From Methanococcoides methylutens MM1 (GTDB lineage Archaea; Halobacteriota; Methanosarcinia; Methanosarcinales; Methanosarcinaceae), in the NCBI RefSeq assembly GCF_000970325.1, contig NZ_CP009518.1:186001-250000 (forward strand): DNA of 64,000 bases, written 5' to 3'. The position numbers and the translations under genes were made by a program. Every line of letters starts with the position of its first letter. Within the stretch, counting starts at the first letter, position 1. Below the pieces are notes generated by a model. It had not been told where the DNA came from. It saw nothing but the letters and a program-made list of their open reading frames with translations, and ran no database searches. Below are positions 17,069 through 26,476 of the stretch, in pieces.

Positions 17069-18177
17069 GCTTTGCGGATGCAGCCGTGGAGATACTTGCA
17101 GATATAATGGTCGAGTCGTGGGATATTTTTGCAGAAGCTGCTCCCTACTTGCTGCTGGGCTTTGGTATAGCAGGGCTCTTGCATGTATTTGTTCCCGATG
17201 ATAAAGTAATGCAGTATCTGGGCAGTTCCGCAGGGAAGTTCAGGTCTGTTATCAATGCATCCTTTCTGGGAGTACCCCTGCCACTGTGCTCATGCGGGGT
17301 CGTACCTGCTGCCCTGTCTCTAAGAAAAAGAGGTGCTACAAAAGGCGCAACTCTTTCATTTCTCATCTCGACCCCTCAGACAGGAGTTGATTCCATTGCT
17401 ATAACCTATGCACTTCTGGATCCCATCATGACCGTCTTCAGGCCGGTTGCAACATTTGCTACCGCTGTGGTTGCGGGTGTTGCCGAGAACATACTGAACC
17501 CTTCAAAGGATAAGGATGATAAACTCCCTGAAAAACCAGCTCCATTGAATGTGCTTCCCATGTTTTCCGCTGAGCCGGACAGCTGTGGCTGCAGTTCATG
17601 CGGTCCTCATGAAGAAGCTGAAAACTTTATCGATAAAGTGAAAGCTGGAGCAAAATACGCTTACATTGAGCTGCTAGGTGAGATAGGCTTCTGGCTTATT
17701 GTCGGGGTCGTAGTTGCAGGAATTATCTCTTATGTTGTACCTGAGAACCTGGTGGGCAACTATCTTGGTGGCGGTATCGCATCCATGCTGCTTGCTCTTA
17801 TTGTGGGAATCCCGCTTTACATTTGTGCGACTGCTTCCACTCCTCTTGCAGCGGTCCTTATCCTGAAGGGAATGAGTCCCGGGGCAGCATTCGTTTTCCT
17901 GCTTGCAGGGCCGGCAACGAATGCAGCTACGATCACAATGGTCCTGAAGTTCCTTGGTAGAAGGACAACGGCAGTTTATCTTGCATCTATAGCTTTGTGC
18001 GCGGTCGTATGTGGACTGGTCCTTGACCAGATCTACTCCAGGCTCGGCATAGATGTTATTTCAATTGCAGGAAGTGCCAGTGAAGTGATGCCTGAGGAGG
18101 TGAAGAACATATTTGCAGTGATACTGCTACCGTTGTTACTATATGGTATGTATGCCGGGAAAAAGTGTACTGAATGA
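17065..18177 (+). CDS. Permease of the ArsP/SO_0444 family (heavy metal or organoarsenical efflux)
   Basis: 370 residues from the ATG at 17065, which overlaps the arsR-type stop; the in-frame GTG at 17056 is less likely. The family motif CSCGVVPAALSLRKRGATKG occurs in the first half and again in part (PLYICATASTPLAAVLILKG) in the second, an internal duplication. The central loop carries DSCGCSSCGPHEE, a cysteine/histidine cluster fit to hold a soft metal ion. The family exports metals such as copper or zinc, or trivalent organoarsenicals. Pairing with a CxC-type ArsR sensor supports a metal or metalloid efflux role. Confidence 0.85.
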   Translation: MSFADAAVEILADIMVESWDIFAEAAPYLLLGFGIAGLLHVFVPDDKVMQYLGSSAGKFRSVINASFLGVPLPLCSCGVVPAALSLRKRGATKGATLSFLISTPQTGVDSIAITYALLDPIMTVFRPVATFATAVVAGVAENILNPSKDKDDKLPEKPAPLNVLPMFSAEPDSCGCSSCGPHEEAENFIDKVKAGAKYAYIELLGEIGFWLIVGVVVAGIISYVVPENLVGNYLGGGIASMLLALIVGIPLYICATASTPLAAVLILKGMSPGAAFVFLLAGPATNAATITMVLKFLGRRTTAVYLASIALCAVVCGLVLDQIYSRLGIDVISIAGSASEVMPEEVKNIFAVILLPLLLYGMYAGKKCTE

Positions 18178-18219
18178 CTACTGCATTTATTTGTCAGGCG
18201 GGCAGAAATGATCTCCACT

Positions 18220-18453
18220 TCAGTGGTTCTGGTTGTGCCTGTGATCTGACAGCAGATTACGCATACGCTCTTTGAAAGTATCGATCACGACATCCCCGAT
18301 CTCTTCATTTTTGAGTGCCATGCGGTTGTTGACCATTTTCTGGTCATCGCAAGCTATCATTTTTTCTTCTGATGGGGGGATTGCAACAATTTTGCCGAAA
18401 CTTTCAGGATATTTAATTTCGTTGTTTTTCCATGAGAAATCATGTTTTTTCAT
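18220..18453 (-). CDS. Small protein of unknown function, His-rich C-terminus
   Basis: 77 residues from the ATG at 18453, which has AGGAAG 8 nt upstream; a GTG nine bases earlier is possible. It is charged and soluble, with no signal or membrane segment, and ends in LLSDHRHNQNH. It stands alone, convergent with the metal permease, and its histidines could bind metal, but no family is recognised. A TATA-like TATATATA on the minus strand near 18515 supports expression. Confidence 0.5.
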   Translation of the reverse strand: MKKHDFSWKNNEIKYPESFGKIVAIPPSEEKMIACDDQKMVNNRMALKNEEIGDVVIDTFKERMRNLLSDHRHNQNH

Positions 18454-18462
18454 CCGGGCCAC

Positions 18463-18893
18463 TTCCTACAATTCGTCGATATATCTTCAAGTTTGACTAT
18501 GTAGTTATTGCTATATATACCTCACGACAAGCAAATAATATATTTTGATGGCTATTCTTATAGTTATCCTGTTTATCTTTCTTTGATAAAACGTTACAAA
18601 TTTGATATGTGATCTATTCAGGTCTGGGTGCCAGTGCCCGGAGAAATCCGGACTTTTTTACTCTTAAGACCTGTTGTTTGCTTGTCGCGGGGATAATTCT
18701 CCTTATTTTTAACCTTCTTGTCTCCTGTTTTATATTTCCTATGAGCCGACTGTTGCGGTTTTTGGATGTTAACAGTGATAAATAAATGCGATATCTTTAT
18801 GTACTGGTCTATTTTTTAATCGTTTAGTTATTGGTCATTTTAAAAGACCATTGTTCAAAATGTTCATTTCATAAGATAAAGGAGTTGTTTTGT
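18463..18893. other. Intergenic region with hairpins, no gene seen
   Basis: 430 bp between divergent genes. At 18638-18651 CCGGA-GAAA-TCCGG forms a GAAA-capped stem, extended by AGT/ACT outside a bulge and followed by a run of T, which looks like a terminator without an obvious gene. At about 18834-18852 TGGTC-ATTTTAAAA-GACCA forms a second inverted repeat close to the hydantoinase start. Promoters in both directions are likely here. Confidence 0.4.
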
Positions 18894-20825
18894 ATGAAAT
18901 ACAGTCTTGGTATAGACGCAGGTGGAACTTACACAGACGCTGTACTCCTAAGGGACTCGGATGAGGTTATTGTTGCTTCTAACAAAGCTCTTACTACTTA
19001 TCCCGATCCTCTGGAAGGCATAAGGAATGCTATTGATGGTATCGATGAGGAATATCTCAAGGACGTGAGGGTTGTCTCAGTTTCAACCACACTTTCCACG
19101 AACAGTATCCTGGAAGGCACAGGATTCCCTGTCGGTCTGGTCCTTGTTGGTAACTATGAGGTCAATCAGGAGCTTCCAACCAAATACTATGTTCAGGTAA
19201 ACGGAGGTCACAATTACAATGGTGTGGAGTCAGCACCTCTGGATGAGGACGCTGTAAGGGCCTTTGCAGAAAGTGTCAAAGGCGATGTAGCAGCATTTGC
19301 CGTTTCTTCATATTTCAGTATTCGCAACCACGATCACGAACTGAGGGTAAAGGAGATCATCAGGGAAGCTACCGGACTTCCTGTGGTCGGTGCACACGAG
19401 CTTTCCCAGGACCTTGGAGCTTTTGAAAGGGCAGTTACTGCATTCTTCAATGCCCAGCTTATTCCTATTACTGAAAAGTTCATGGGAACTGTGGAGAAAT
19501 ACATCGAATCCAAGGGAATGAACGCAAAGGTATTCATGCTCAAATGTGATGGTTCTGTCATAGGTATCCAAAGTGCTCTCGAAAAGCCTATAGAATCTGT
19601 ATTCTCAGGTCCTGCAGGCAGTCTTGTCGGTGCGTCTTTCCTGACCGGTAATGATACCTGTGCCACTATAGATGTTGGAGGGACAAGTACCGATATTTCT
19701 GTCATCACCAGTGGTGTTCCGGAAATGAGTGAGTCCGGTGCCGTGGTAGGCGGCTGGAAGACAAGGGTCAAAGCCATCAAGATGGAAACCTCTGCCATGG
19801 GCGGTGACAGTGATGTGTGGGTCAAGGACAATCACGTTAGTATCGGACCAAGAAGGGTCATCCCACTTTGCCGCGCTGCAGACCTTTATCCTGGTTTCCT
19901 CGAGCAACTTAAGACAAACCCCATTCCTTCCAAAGGCATTCTTGGCATTCATTTCCAGCCAACTAAGTTCTTTATCAGGACAGGATACAAACCAATGGGT
20001 CTGACGGATCTGGAAAAAGAGGTACTGGAAGCAATTTCTGATACTCCGACTTCACTAAAGGAGCTCAAGTTCCGTATGAAAAAGTATCCTGCATCTAAAC
20101 ACATTGATACTCTGCTTCAGAAACGTCTGATCCAGACCATAGGATTTACACCTACGGATGCTTTGCATGTACTTGGTGACTATGAAGAGCATACCGTTGA
20201 GGCATCGGTTATCGGCGCAAATTATCTCGGTTCCCTTTGTAAGAGGGATGGCAATGAGTTTGCTGCTTTTGTGAAACAGGAGTTTGCCAAGAACATGGCA
20301 TCTGACCTTATGACCTTCTTCCTTGAAGGTGTCTCAAAGGAAGAGATACGCAAGATCTTCGATATCGATTCCCCTACAAAGTTCAAAGTGGAGATGCCGG
20401 TGGTTCTCATAGGTGGTCCTGTTGTGGCATACCTCAATGAGCTCAAAAACATACTTGATGCTGATATTGTGGTTCCTCAATATTCTAATGTTGGTAATGC
20501 AGCAGGAGCACTGGCAGCAAAAGGTATTCGCAGGGTTGATTTCCTTGTCAGGCCGGTCTCAATGGCAGCACCGGACTGGGAGTTCTATGTCTTCTCTGAG
20601 AGTGGAAGAAAGAACTTCTATGAGTATGAAGAAGCACTGGATTATGCGAAGACAACAGGAAAGGAAACTATCATACAGTACATGATCGATGCAGGACTGG
20701 ATCCCGAACATGTTCAGGTCGATGTGAAACAGGAAGAGATCGTTCCTGACGGCTGGGACCACCCGCTTGAGACAAGGATACGTGTGATGGGTGTTGGTAC
20801 CAGTCTTATGGAAGAGGAATGCTAA
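18894..20825 (+). CDS. Hydantoinase/oxoprolinase A-subunit-like protein
   Basis: 643 residues from MKYSLGIDAGG; GGAG lies 10 nt upstream and the longer frame to 18831 lacks a ribosome site. The actin-like ATPase fold shows GIDAGGTYTD at 6-15 and a second phosphate loop TIDVGGTSTDIS, as in HyuA and 5-oxoprolinase. Members cleave cyclic amides with ATP, usually together with a B subunit. No B-subunit gene lies nearby, and the 100-residue insert between the second loop and the C-terminal part is unusual. The substrate is unknown. Confidence 0.8.
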   Translation: MKYSLGIDAGGTYTDAVLLRDSDEVIVASNKALTTYPDPLEGIRNAIDGIDEEYLKDVRVVSVSTTLSTNSILEGTGFPVGLVLVGNYEVNQELPTKYYVQVNGGHNYNGVESAPLDEDAVRAFAESVKGDVAAFAVSSYFSIRNHDHELRVKEIIREATGLPVVGAHELSQDLGAFERAVTAFFNAQLIPITEKFMGTVEKYIESKGMNAKVFMLKCDGSVIGIQSALEKPIESVFSGPAGSLVGASFLTGNDTCATIDVGGTSTDISVITSGVPEMSESGAVVGGWKTRVKAIKMETSAMGGDSDVWVKDNHVSIGPRRVIPLCRAADLYPGFLEQLKTNPIPSKGILGIHFQPTKFFIRTGYKPMGLTDLEKEVLEAISDTPTSLKELKFRMKKYPASKHIDTLLQKRLIQTIGFTPTDALHVLGDYEEHTVEASVIGANYLGSLCKRDGNEFAAFVKQEFAKNMASDLMTFFLEGVSKEEIRKIFDIDSPTKFKVEMPVVLIGGPVVAYLNELKNILDADIVVPQYSNVGNAAGALAAKGIRRVDFLVRPVSMAAPDWEFYVFSESGRKNFYEYEEALDYAKTTGKETIIQYMIDAGLDPEHVQVDVKQEEIVPDGWDHPLETRIRVMGVGTSLMEEEC

Positions 20826-20838
20826 AAGGCATTGCTCT
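20813..20838 (+). terminator. Terminator overlapping the hydantoinase stop codon
   Basis: AGAGGAATGC / GCATTGCTCT pair over 10 positions with one G-G mismatch; the loop TAAAAG contains the stop codon. T-rich sequence follows. Confidence 0.65.
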
Positions 20839-21062
20839 TTTAATTCCTTTTTTTCTTTTCCAGCTAACTTTTTTGTTTTTGTTCTCTACCTTTAATTTCT
20901 CCTGAAGGCCCTGTATTCTTTGATCTTCAGTTAATTAATTGCCTGACTCCGGGCATTATTCCGGGAATCTGGCTATCTTTAGTCCGGTGTATAAAATTTA
21001 ATATAGTTTCAAAATCAATTTTTATATGTTGATTTCTTCTGTGCAGTGGGGTGTGATGCTGG

Positions 21063-21209
21063 ATGAAATTGTGTATCGATAAAAATAAAGATGACAGGAT
21101 GACCTGTCCGGCAGTTGGTTTGATCTCTATACTGATTTTTGTGATACTTAGTATATTGATCTATGAAATTGTAGTGGTCAGGTTGCTCCAGACGATCTCC
21201 GGTTCCTGA
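21063..21209 (+). CDS. Candidate small membrane protein (48 aa)
   Basis: An ATG at 21063 opens a 48-residue frame: a charged N-terminus (KLCIDKNKDDRM), then one hydrophobic helix of about 25 residues (VGLISILIFVILSILIYEIVVV) and a short end. A TATA-like TTTTATATG near 21020 and a G-rich GGGGTGTGAT upstream support expression. The charge-then-helix pattern is that of archaeal small membrane proteins, including the N-terminal segments of pilin-like proteins. No family is recognised. Confidence 0.45.
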   Translation: MKLCIDKNKDDRMTCPAVGLISILIFVILSILIYEIVVVRLLQTISGS

Positions 21210-21267
21210 ACATTATAATGATGTCCTTTGAAGAAGGAGTGGAATATAAAAAAGAGTAGGGGTTAGT

Positions 21268-21450
21268 TTACTCTGTGGTTTCTTCGCTGTTCATTTTGTT
21301 CCTTTCATAATTGACGATCCTGCGAACTACCAGTTTTTTCTTCCCCATCCACATATTCGGTTCTTCAGGGTAGTTCTCTTTTGCGTAGTTGTAGATCTCA
21401 TCAGTTGTCATATTTGAAAGTTTATTTTCCAGTTCCAGGAGATGTTTCAT
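21268..21450 (-). CDS. Small conserved-looking soluble protein (60 aa)
   Basis: 60 residues. AGGGGG lies 8 nt before the ATG, a strong ribosome site. The sequence is charged and helical (LLELENKLSNMTTDEIYNYA, then GKKKLVVRRIVNYERNKM). The basic middle could bind nucleic acid, but no family is recognised. It is transcribed opposite to both neighbours. Confidence 0.6.
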   Translation of the reverse strand: MKHLLELENKLSNMTTDEIYNYAKENYPEEPNMWMGKKKLVVRRIVNYERNKMNSEETTE

Positions 21451-21617
21451 TGGCTTAGCCCCCTTATTTTATCTTAATCTCATTGGATGTTGTGTATTTA
21501 TTGTTTTTGGTATTTTCCTTTCCGATTTAGGTGCCTACATTCCCGGATAGAAATGATTATGAATTGAGACGTGTATTTAGTACCAAAAATAGATGAAATT
21601 AATTTGAAGGTAATCAC

Positions 21618-22757
21618 ATGACCAACAATAATTTTGAGCCAATACCAAGTTCATTTATGTTTAAGAGCCTGCTTGACAAGGACACTATTATAATGACAGC
21701 AAATCCAAGGATCGCGCTTGTCATGAAAGGCATCATGCAGGCAGCCAAAGATATGGACGCACCTCTTATCTTTGAGCTGGCAAGGTCCGAGTGCAATCTG
21801 GAAGGCGGATATGCAGGACTGACACCTTCAGATCTCTCAAGGATGTCAAGAGAGGCAGCAAAGGAAGTAGGTTTTGATATGTGGGCTCTCCATGCAGACC
21901 ACATAGGTATCAAGAAAGGCACCGATGAGGACATTGAGTCCACAAAGGAACTTGTAAGTGCACAGATCGAAGCAGGATACACCTCCTTTGCCATCGATGC
22001 ATCCCACCTTTTCAACTTCCAGGGCGGCAACCTTCGCGAAGAGCTTGCTGACAACATCGATGCCACCACAAAGATCGGTCTTCACATCAAGGAGAATATG
22101 GGAGACAAGGAATACGGTCTTGAGGTAGAGGTAGGAGAGATCGGCAGGGAGGATGAGCACGGTCGTGTCCTTACAAGCCCGGAAGAAGCTGCCACATTTA
22201 TCACTGCACTTAACGAGAACGGTGTATTCCCTCACTTTCTGGCTATCGCCAATGGAAGTGCACACGGCAATACCTACGATGCAAACGGAAATCTCATTGA
22301 GCAGGTATCCGTCGATATTGACCAGACAGTTGCAGTTGCACGGGCTCTCAAGGACAACAACCTGGACGTAAGGATCGCACAGCACGGAATTACCGGAACA
22401 CCTCGTGACCTGATCCACAATCACTTCCCACACGGCGATATCGTCAAAGGAAATGTTGCAACCTTCTACCAGAACATCGTCTGGGACATCTTCAAGGTCT
22501 ATGAGCCTGAACTCTACAAGGACATCTATGACTGGACCATTGCAACCCACAAGGAGAAAGCACCTGGTAAGAACGATACCGAGATCTTCGGCAAGTTCAG
22601 CAAGTTCGCTGTCGGGCAGTTCTTTGACAGGATTTACTCTGTGGGCGATGACACAAAAGCTGCCATCGATGCAATGTGCTATGCTGAGACCCTTTTGTTC
22701 ATAAAGGCATTCAATGGTGAGGGCACTGCCCAGATCGTCAGGGACTCAATTAACTAA
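21618..22757 (+). CDS. Class II aldolase-like protein (fructose/tagatose-bisphosphate aldolase family)
   Basis: 379 residues. The metal-binding histidine region ALHADHIG, the acidic EVEVGEIG, the ANGSAHGN turn and the late AQHGITGTP follow the order of class II (zinc) aldolases. The protein is longer than a typical 280-350-residue enzyme, with additional helices at the C-terminus. In gluconeogenesis it would join dihydroxyacetone phosphate and glyceraldehyde 3-phosphate. Methanosarcinal archaea encode such proteins, but I cannot confirm the substrate; other ketose phosphates are possible. Confidence 0.75.
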   Translation: MTNNNFEPIPSSFMFKSLLDKDTIIMTANPRIALVMKGIMQAAKDMDAPLIFELARSECNLEGGYAGLTPSDLSRMSREAAKEVGFDMWALHADHIGIKKGTDEDIESTKELVSAQIEAGYTSFAIDASHLFNFQGGNLREELADNIDATTKIGLHIKENMGDKEYGLEVEVGEIGREDEHGRVLTSPEEAATFITALNENGVFPHFLAIANGSAHGNTYDANGNLIEQVSVDIDQTVAVARALKDNNLDVRIAQHGITGTPRDLIHNHFPHGDIVKGNVATFYQNIVWDIFKVYEPELYKDIYDWTIATHKEKAPGKNDTEIFGKFSKFAVGQFFDRIYSVGDDTKAAIDAMCYAETLLFIKAFNGEGTAQIVRDSIN

Positions 22758-22772
22758 TCTTTTCAATTAAGG

Positions 22773-22798
22773 GATGTGATCAACAGACCGATCACATC
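22773..22798. terminator. Bidirectional terminator between convergent genes
   Basis: GATGTGATC-AACAGACC-GATCACATC is a perfect 9-bp stem. TTTTTTATTTT follows on the plus strand. The right arm overlaps the stop of the convergent YdeI-like gene. Confidence 0.85.
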
Positions 22799-23355
22799 AT
22801 TCCGGGTTTTTTATTTTCCCGTGACCTTTCTACAACGCTGTTTATTCTTCTGACTCTGGTTTCTTCCCGTTTTGCATCCAGTACCCATTCGATGTAGTTC
22901 CTTCTGTAACCGGGAGCAAAGGCAGAAAAGTTCCTCCAGGCCAGATCATCGGATTTTAAAGCTGCTTTCATATCTGCCGGAATGTCATCAGGGTTTACTC
23001 TTGGTGGCTCCGGTGGTTCATTGAGTGCATTTCCCAGTTTCTGCAATCCTGCTTCTGTCATTTTACTCTGTTCGATCATCTTTCGCGCCCTTTGCCTGTT
23101 AATCTCCGACCATTGACTCCTCTTGTTCCGGGGAGTATATCTCTGGGCGTAGGTTTCCTCATCGATCCTTCGAACCTTGCCATCTATCCATCCAAAACAG
23201 ATAGCTTCCTCAACCGCATCATCGTATGGGATCGCAGGCTTACCGGTGTGTTTCTTGTAGTGGACCAGCCAGATATCTTCTTCAGTGGAATTATGGTTCT
23301 CAAGCCATTTTCTCCATTCTTCCCGGTTTACCACATGCAAAGTTTTCATCAACAT
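22792..23355 (-). CDS. YdeI/OmpD-associated family protein
   Basis: About 187 residues from the ATG at 23355 (MLMKTLHVVNREEWRKW); a second ATG lies at 23349. The frame runs to 23427, but a TATA-like ATATAAC on the minus strand near 23433 is too close for that start. The family core is FGWIDGKVRRIDEETYAQRYTPRNKRSQWSE, then a C-terminal half with NFSAFAPGYRRNYIEWV, both typical of YdeI-like proteins. The family is linked to stress and peptide resistance in bacteria; the biochemical role is unknown. Confidence 0.8.
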   Translation of the reverse strand: MLMKTLHVVNREEWRKWLENHNSTEEDIWLVHYKKHTGKPAIPYDDAVEEAICFGWIDGKVRRIDEETYAQRYTPRNKRSQWSEINRQRARKMIEQSKMTEAGLQKLGNALNEPPEPPRVNPDDIPADMKAALKSDDLAWRNFSAFAPGYRRNYIEWVLDAKREETRVRRINSVVERSRENKKPGMM

Positions 23356-23474
23356 TATTTCTGGAAGAAGTCGGTTATATCCTTTGTCACGAGAGCAGCT
23401 TGCTGCAAGTTTACCTTTTGACGCCATAATGGTTATATTGATGATGCCTGCATCTCTAATGCGGGAGACTGGAC

Positions 23475-24266
23475 ATGAAAATAAAAAAATTATCTTTTAT
23501 TGCATTACTTGTGCTGACCATGCTTCTATTGCAGCCACTAGCAGTAAGTGCATTGTCTGCAAGTGAAGCTAAACAGGATTGGCATGACGCAAAGCAAGCA
23601 AGTGTGGAAGCTCAGGCTGAACACAGGGATGCAAAGATCGACTGGGCGGCAGACAAGACCGAGGAAAATAACCAGAGGGTCATCGATACCGGAAAAGATG
23701 CATTACATGCTGCACTCGATGAAGTGGAGGCCTGGCTGATCTGGAAAGACCTGGAGGTTGAAGAGAATCCAAACATTCCCGATGACCTGAAAGAGACCAT
23801 TCAGGAAGATGTCGATATCAATCTCGGGAAGATCGATGAACTGAGATCAGAAGTAGATGCTGTGGAGAACAGGTTCCAGCTGGGTGTTGTTTTCCTGAAA
23901 ATGGTCGGTAGCTACTTTGAGCTCGTATCCGATGTTGCAAGGAACAGCGGGTTTGTGTGGGTCCATACAGCAAATGAGCATGCAGATACCCTTGAGGAAT
24001 ATGAGTTAAAACTGCGTGAAGCAGCCGAAGACATGGATGACAATGAACTGATCATTGAAAAACTGGACATGGCAAGGGTTGAGATCGAGGATGCAAGGGA
24101 GAATATCGATAATGCCGAAGAGCAATACGATCAGGTGCGTATTCCGGGTCAGCCGTTGATAAAGTTCTCCAACGGGAACAACCATCTACGGATCGCCAGG
24201 GGAAACATGCTTTCTGCACACAGGAACCTGAATGAGGCCTATGGCCTGATGGTCAGGGGGGATTGA
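23475..24266 (+). CDS. Exported all-helical protein
   Basis: 263 residues. A signal peptide of about 26 residues (MKIKKLSFIALLVLTMLLL then QPLAVSA) precedes a mature protein made almost wholly of charged amphipathic helices rich in Ala, Glu and Asp. It has no lipobox and no other membrane helix, so it should be secreted or held at the surface by partners. The helix pattern suggests coiled-coil or helical-bundle packing. A lipoprotein gene follows after 4 bp, and the two probably form one transcript and may act together. No family is recognised. Confidence 0.7.
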   Translation: MKIKKLSFIALLVLTMLLLQPLAVSALSASEAKQDWHDAKQASVEAQAEHRDAKIDWAADKTEENNQRVIDTGKDALHAALDEVEAWLIWKDLEVEENPNIPDDLKETIQEDVDINLGKIDELRSEVDAVENRFQLGVVFLKMVGSYFELVSDVARNSGFVWVHTANEHADTLEEYELKLREAAEDMDDNELIIEKLDMARVEIEDARENIDNAEEQYDQVRIPGQPLIKFSNGNNHLRIARGNMLSAHRNLNEAYGLMVRGD

Positions 24267-24270
24267 TACT

Positions 24271-24582
24271 ATGAAACGAATGATAATTGCGATCCTGGTC
24301 GTAGCTGCAATGTTGCTGGTCAGTGGCTGTGCCCAGAACGGCGATGCCCCTGAGGATGAAATAGGCGATGTCGTGATCGAGGACACGACAGATGTATCAG
24401 ATGACGTGGTTGAAGACGTGGATGACGCTGTAACTGAACCTGCAGAAACCGTTCCTGATGAGGAAGATGGGTCTACCGAAAATGAAAACATCTCTTCGAT
24501 ATCACAGGAAGATCTTGATAAATTAAAAGAAGAACTTGAAGGACTTGAGTTCGAAGACATGGGTGGACTTTCCGAGGAATGA
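24271..24582 (+). CDS. Small acidic lipoprotein
   Basis: 103 residues. A signal peptide ends in the lipobox VSGC near residue 20. The mature 83 residues are extremely acidic (runs of Asp and Glu with Val and Thr) and probably disordered, closing with a helical KLKEELEGLEF segment. It follows the exported helical protein by 4 bp. Acidic surface linkers of this type occur in archaeal cell envelopes. No function is known. Confidence 0.7.
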   Translation: MKRMIIAILVVAAMLLVSGCAQNGDAPEDEIGDVVIEDTTDVSDDVVEDVDDAVTEPAETVPDEEDGSTENENISSISQEDLDKLKEELEGLEFEDMGGLSEE

Positions 24583-24629
24583 CCACCTTTTCTCTATTTT
24601 TGTATGACGATTTTTTCATTCCCACGTTC

Positions 24630-25793
24630 TTACTCATAACGCAATGCATCCAGAGGTCTCATGTTCGATGCCTTCCAGGCCGGATACATGCCACCAATAA
24701 GGCTTGTTGCAACTCCGAACAGTATGCCCTCAAATATATAGAACATCGTTGAAAGTGAGAGCAGATATGATGTGTTCTTCACAACCAGCGCGAGTATAAG
24801 GTAACCTGCACCGATGGTGAAAAGGCCACCGATAAGGCTTGCTGCAACTCCAAGCAACAGGGCTTCCAGAAGGAACATTGTAAGCACATCCTTTCGTGAA
24901 GCTCCAACGGCTTTCATCACACCGATCTCCCGGGTGCGTTCCATTGTGGACATCAACATGACGTTCAATATGCTGACACCTGCTACAAGCAGGGATATTG
25001 AACCGATCCCCATGAGGAACAGGGAGATGGACTTGAATGCCTCATTGATACTTTCGAGGATGATATTGGTTGCAAAAACAGTGATCACTTCTTCTTTGCG
25101 GTTCAACTGCTTCTCAATATCTTCCTGTATGTCATTCACTTTCTCTAGTTCCTCTGCCCGGACTACGACGAAATCATATTCCTCTCCTTCGTCAGGGTAC
25201 ATCTTCTCATACATCTGGGCCGATGTGAAGATCCCGGTGTCTGCATCTATATCGAATCCCATTCCTCTCTCTTTCAGGATTCCCACAACCCTGAGTCTTG
25301 ATTCTCCTATCTCTATCTTGCTTCCAAGCTTCAGTTCAAGGTTATCTGCAATGGATGCACCGATCACGCAATCAGTTGAACCGGATTTGAAGAATTGTCC
25401 GTCGTCCACTTCGACCAGCTTTCCCAGGTCCTCCTGTTCAATGCTATAGATGGACCCGAAGGTATAGCTGTTCTTATATTCGACACGATCCCCGGTGGAA
25501 TAGACAGGTATTATGGCATCGATCCCGTCCACCTTCTTCATCTGGGATATTTGTTTATCAGTTACTCCGTCTTCTCCGGGTGCGGGGTAAATTAGAAGCT
25601 TGTCGCCGATATCTCCGAAGGAATCAGTGACAGACATTTTCAGGCTGTTCCCGAGTATCCCCATGGATGAGATGGCAATGACTCCGATGATTATCCCTAT
25701 GGCTGCAAGTACCGTCCTGAATGTCTGGCGGCTGAGGTTTCTCCTTGCAAGTTGCAAGTATATGTTGTTTCGGATATCATCAATAGATATCAT
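24630..25793 (-). CDS. ABC transporter permease, FtsX/MacB type
   Basis: 387 residues. One N-terminal membrane helix is followed by an external domain of about 220 residues and three C-terminal membrane segments, the FtsX/MacB layout. [22 protein letters not shown] opens the protein, and the last loop has [20 protein letters not shown], the family's conserved coupling segment. Such permeases work as mechanotransmitters for export or envelope processes rather than classic import. The start overlaps the ATPase gene end by 14 bp. Confidence 0.88.
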   Translation of the reverse strand: MISIDDIRNNIYLQLARRNLSRQTFRTVLAAIGIIIGVIAISSMGILGNSLKMSVTDSFGDIGDKLLIYPAPGEDGVTDKQISQMKKVDGIDAIIPVYSTGDRVEYKNSYTFGSIYSIEQEDLGKLVEVDDGQFFKSGSTDCVIGASIADNLELKLGSKIEIGESRLRVVGILKERGMGFDIDADTGIFTSAQMYEKMYPDEGEEYDFVVVRAEELEKVNDIQEDIEKQLNRKEEVITVFATNIILESINEAFKSISLFLMGIGSISLLVAGVSILNVMLMSTMERTREIGVMKAVGASRKDVLTMFLLEALLLGVAASLIGGLFTIGAGYLILALVVKNTSYLLSLSTMFYIFEGILFGVATSLIGGMYPAWKASNMRPLDALRYE

Positions 25794-26466
25794 CAGAGAC
25801 CTCCCCGTCCATCAGCACGATGGTCCTGTTGGAATATTCGGTAAGTTTCTGGTCATGGGTGACAACGATAAGGGTCGTGCCCGCATCATTTAGCCTGACC
25901 AATAGTTCCATAATGCTTTTCCCGGTCTTTGAGTCAAGGTTGCCGGTAGGCTCATCAGCAAGAAGTATGGGCGGCCTGTTCGCGAGGGCACGGGCTATGG
26001 CAACCCTCTGCTGCTGTCCTCCTGAAAGCTCGTTGGGCCGGTGGGATGCATATTCAGCATCAAGCTGTGCCTGTTTCAGTGCCCACATTGCTCTCTTTTT
26101 ACGTTTTGTCGGAGGTATCCGGCTGAATATCATCGGTATCTCAACATTCTCGAGGGCAGTGAGAGTGGGTATCAGGTTGAACTGCTGAAAGATAAATCCT
26201 ATATTGTCCCTGCGTATGGTCGTAAGCCTGTCATCATCGACCTTTGTAACATCCGTACCATTGATCTTCACTTTGCCGGATGTTGGTTTGTCAAGACAGC
26301 CTACCATGTTGAGTAGTGTGGATTTTCCGGATCCGGAAGCTCCCATAATTGTGACGAAATCTCCTCTTTCAATGGTTATGCTGACGCCGTTGAGCGCATG
26401 TACCTCGCTTGTACCGAGGATATAGTTCTTCTTTACCTTCTGCAGGCGAACTATGGGGTCGGACAT
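25780..26466 (-). CDS. ABC transporter ATP-binding protein, LolD/MacB type
   Basis: 228 residues from [11 protein letters not shown]; an upstream frame to 26508 would overlap the preceding gene and lacks a better ribosome site, whereas GTGATGGAG precedes 26466. Walker A is GASGSGKST, the Q-loop [10 protein letters not shown], the signature LSGGQQQR and Walker [13 protein letters not shown], the LolD/MacB subgroup pattern. It pairs with the FtsX-type permease downstream. Confidence 0.9.
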   Translation of the reverse strand: MSDPIVRLQKVKKNYILGTSEVHALNGVSITIERGDFVTIMGASGSGKSTLLNMVGCLDKPTSGKVKINGTDVTKVDDDRLTTIRRDNIGFIFQQFNLIPTLTALENVEIPMIFSRIPPTKRKKRAMWALKQAQLDAEYASHRPNELSGGQQQRVAIARALANRPPILLADEPTGNLDSKTGKSIMELLVRLNDAGTTLIVVTHDQKLTEYSNRTIVLMDGEVSDDIY

Positions 26467-26476
26467 ATGTTCTCCA

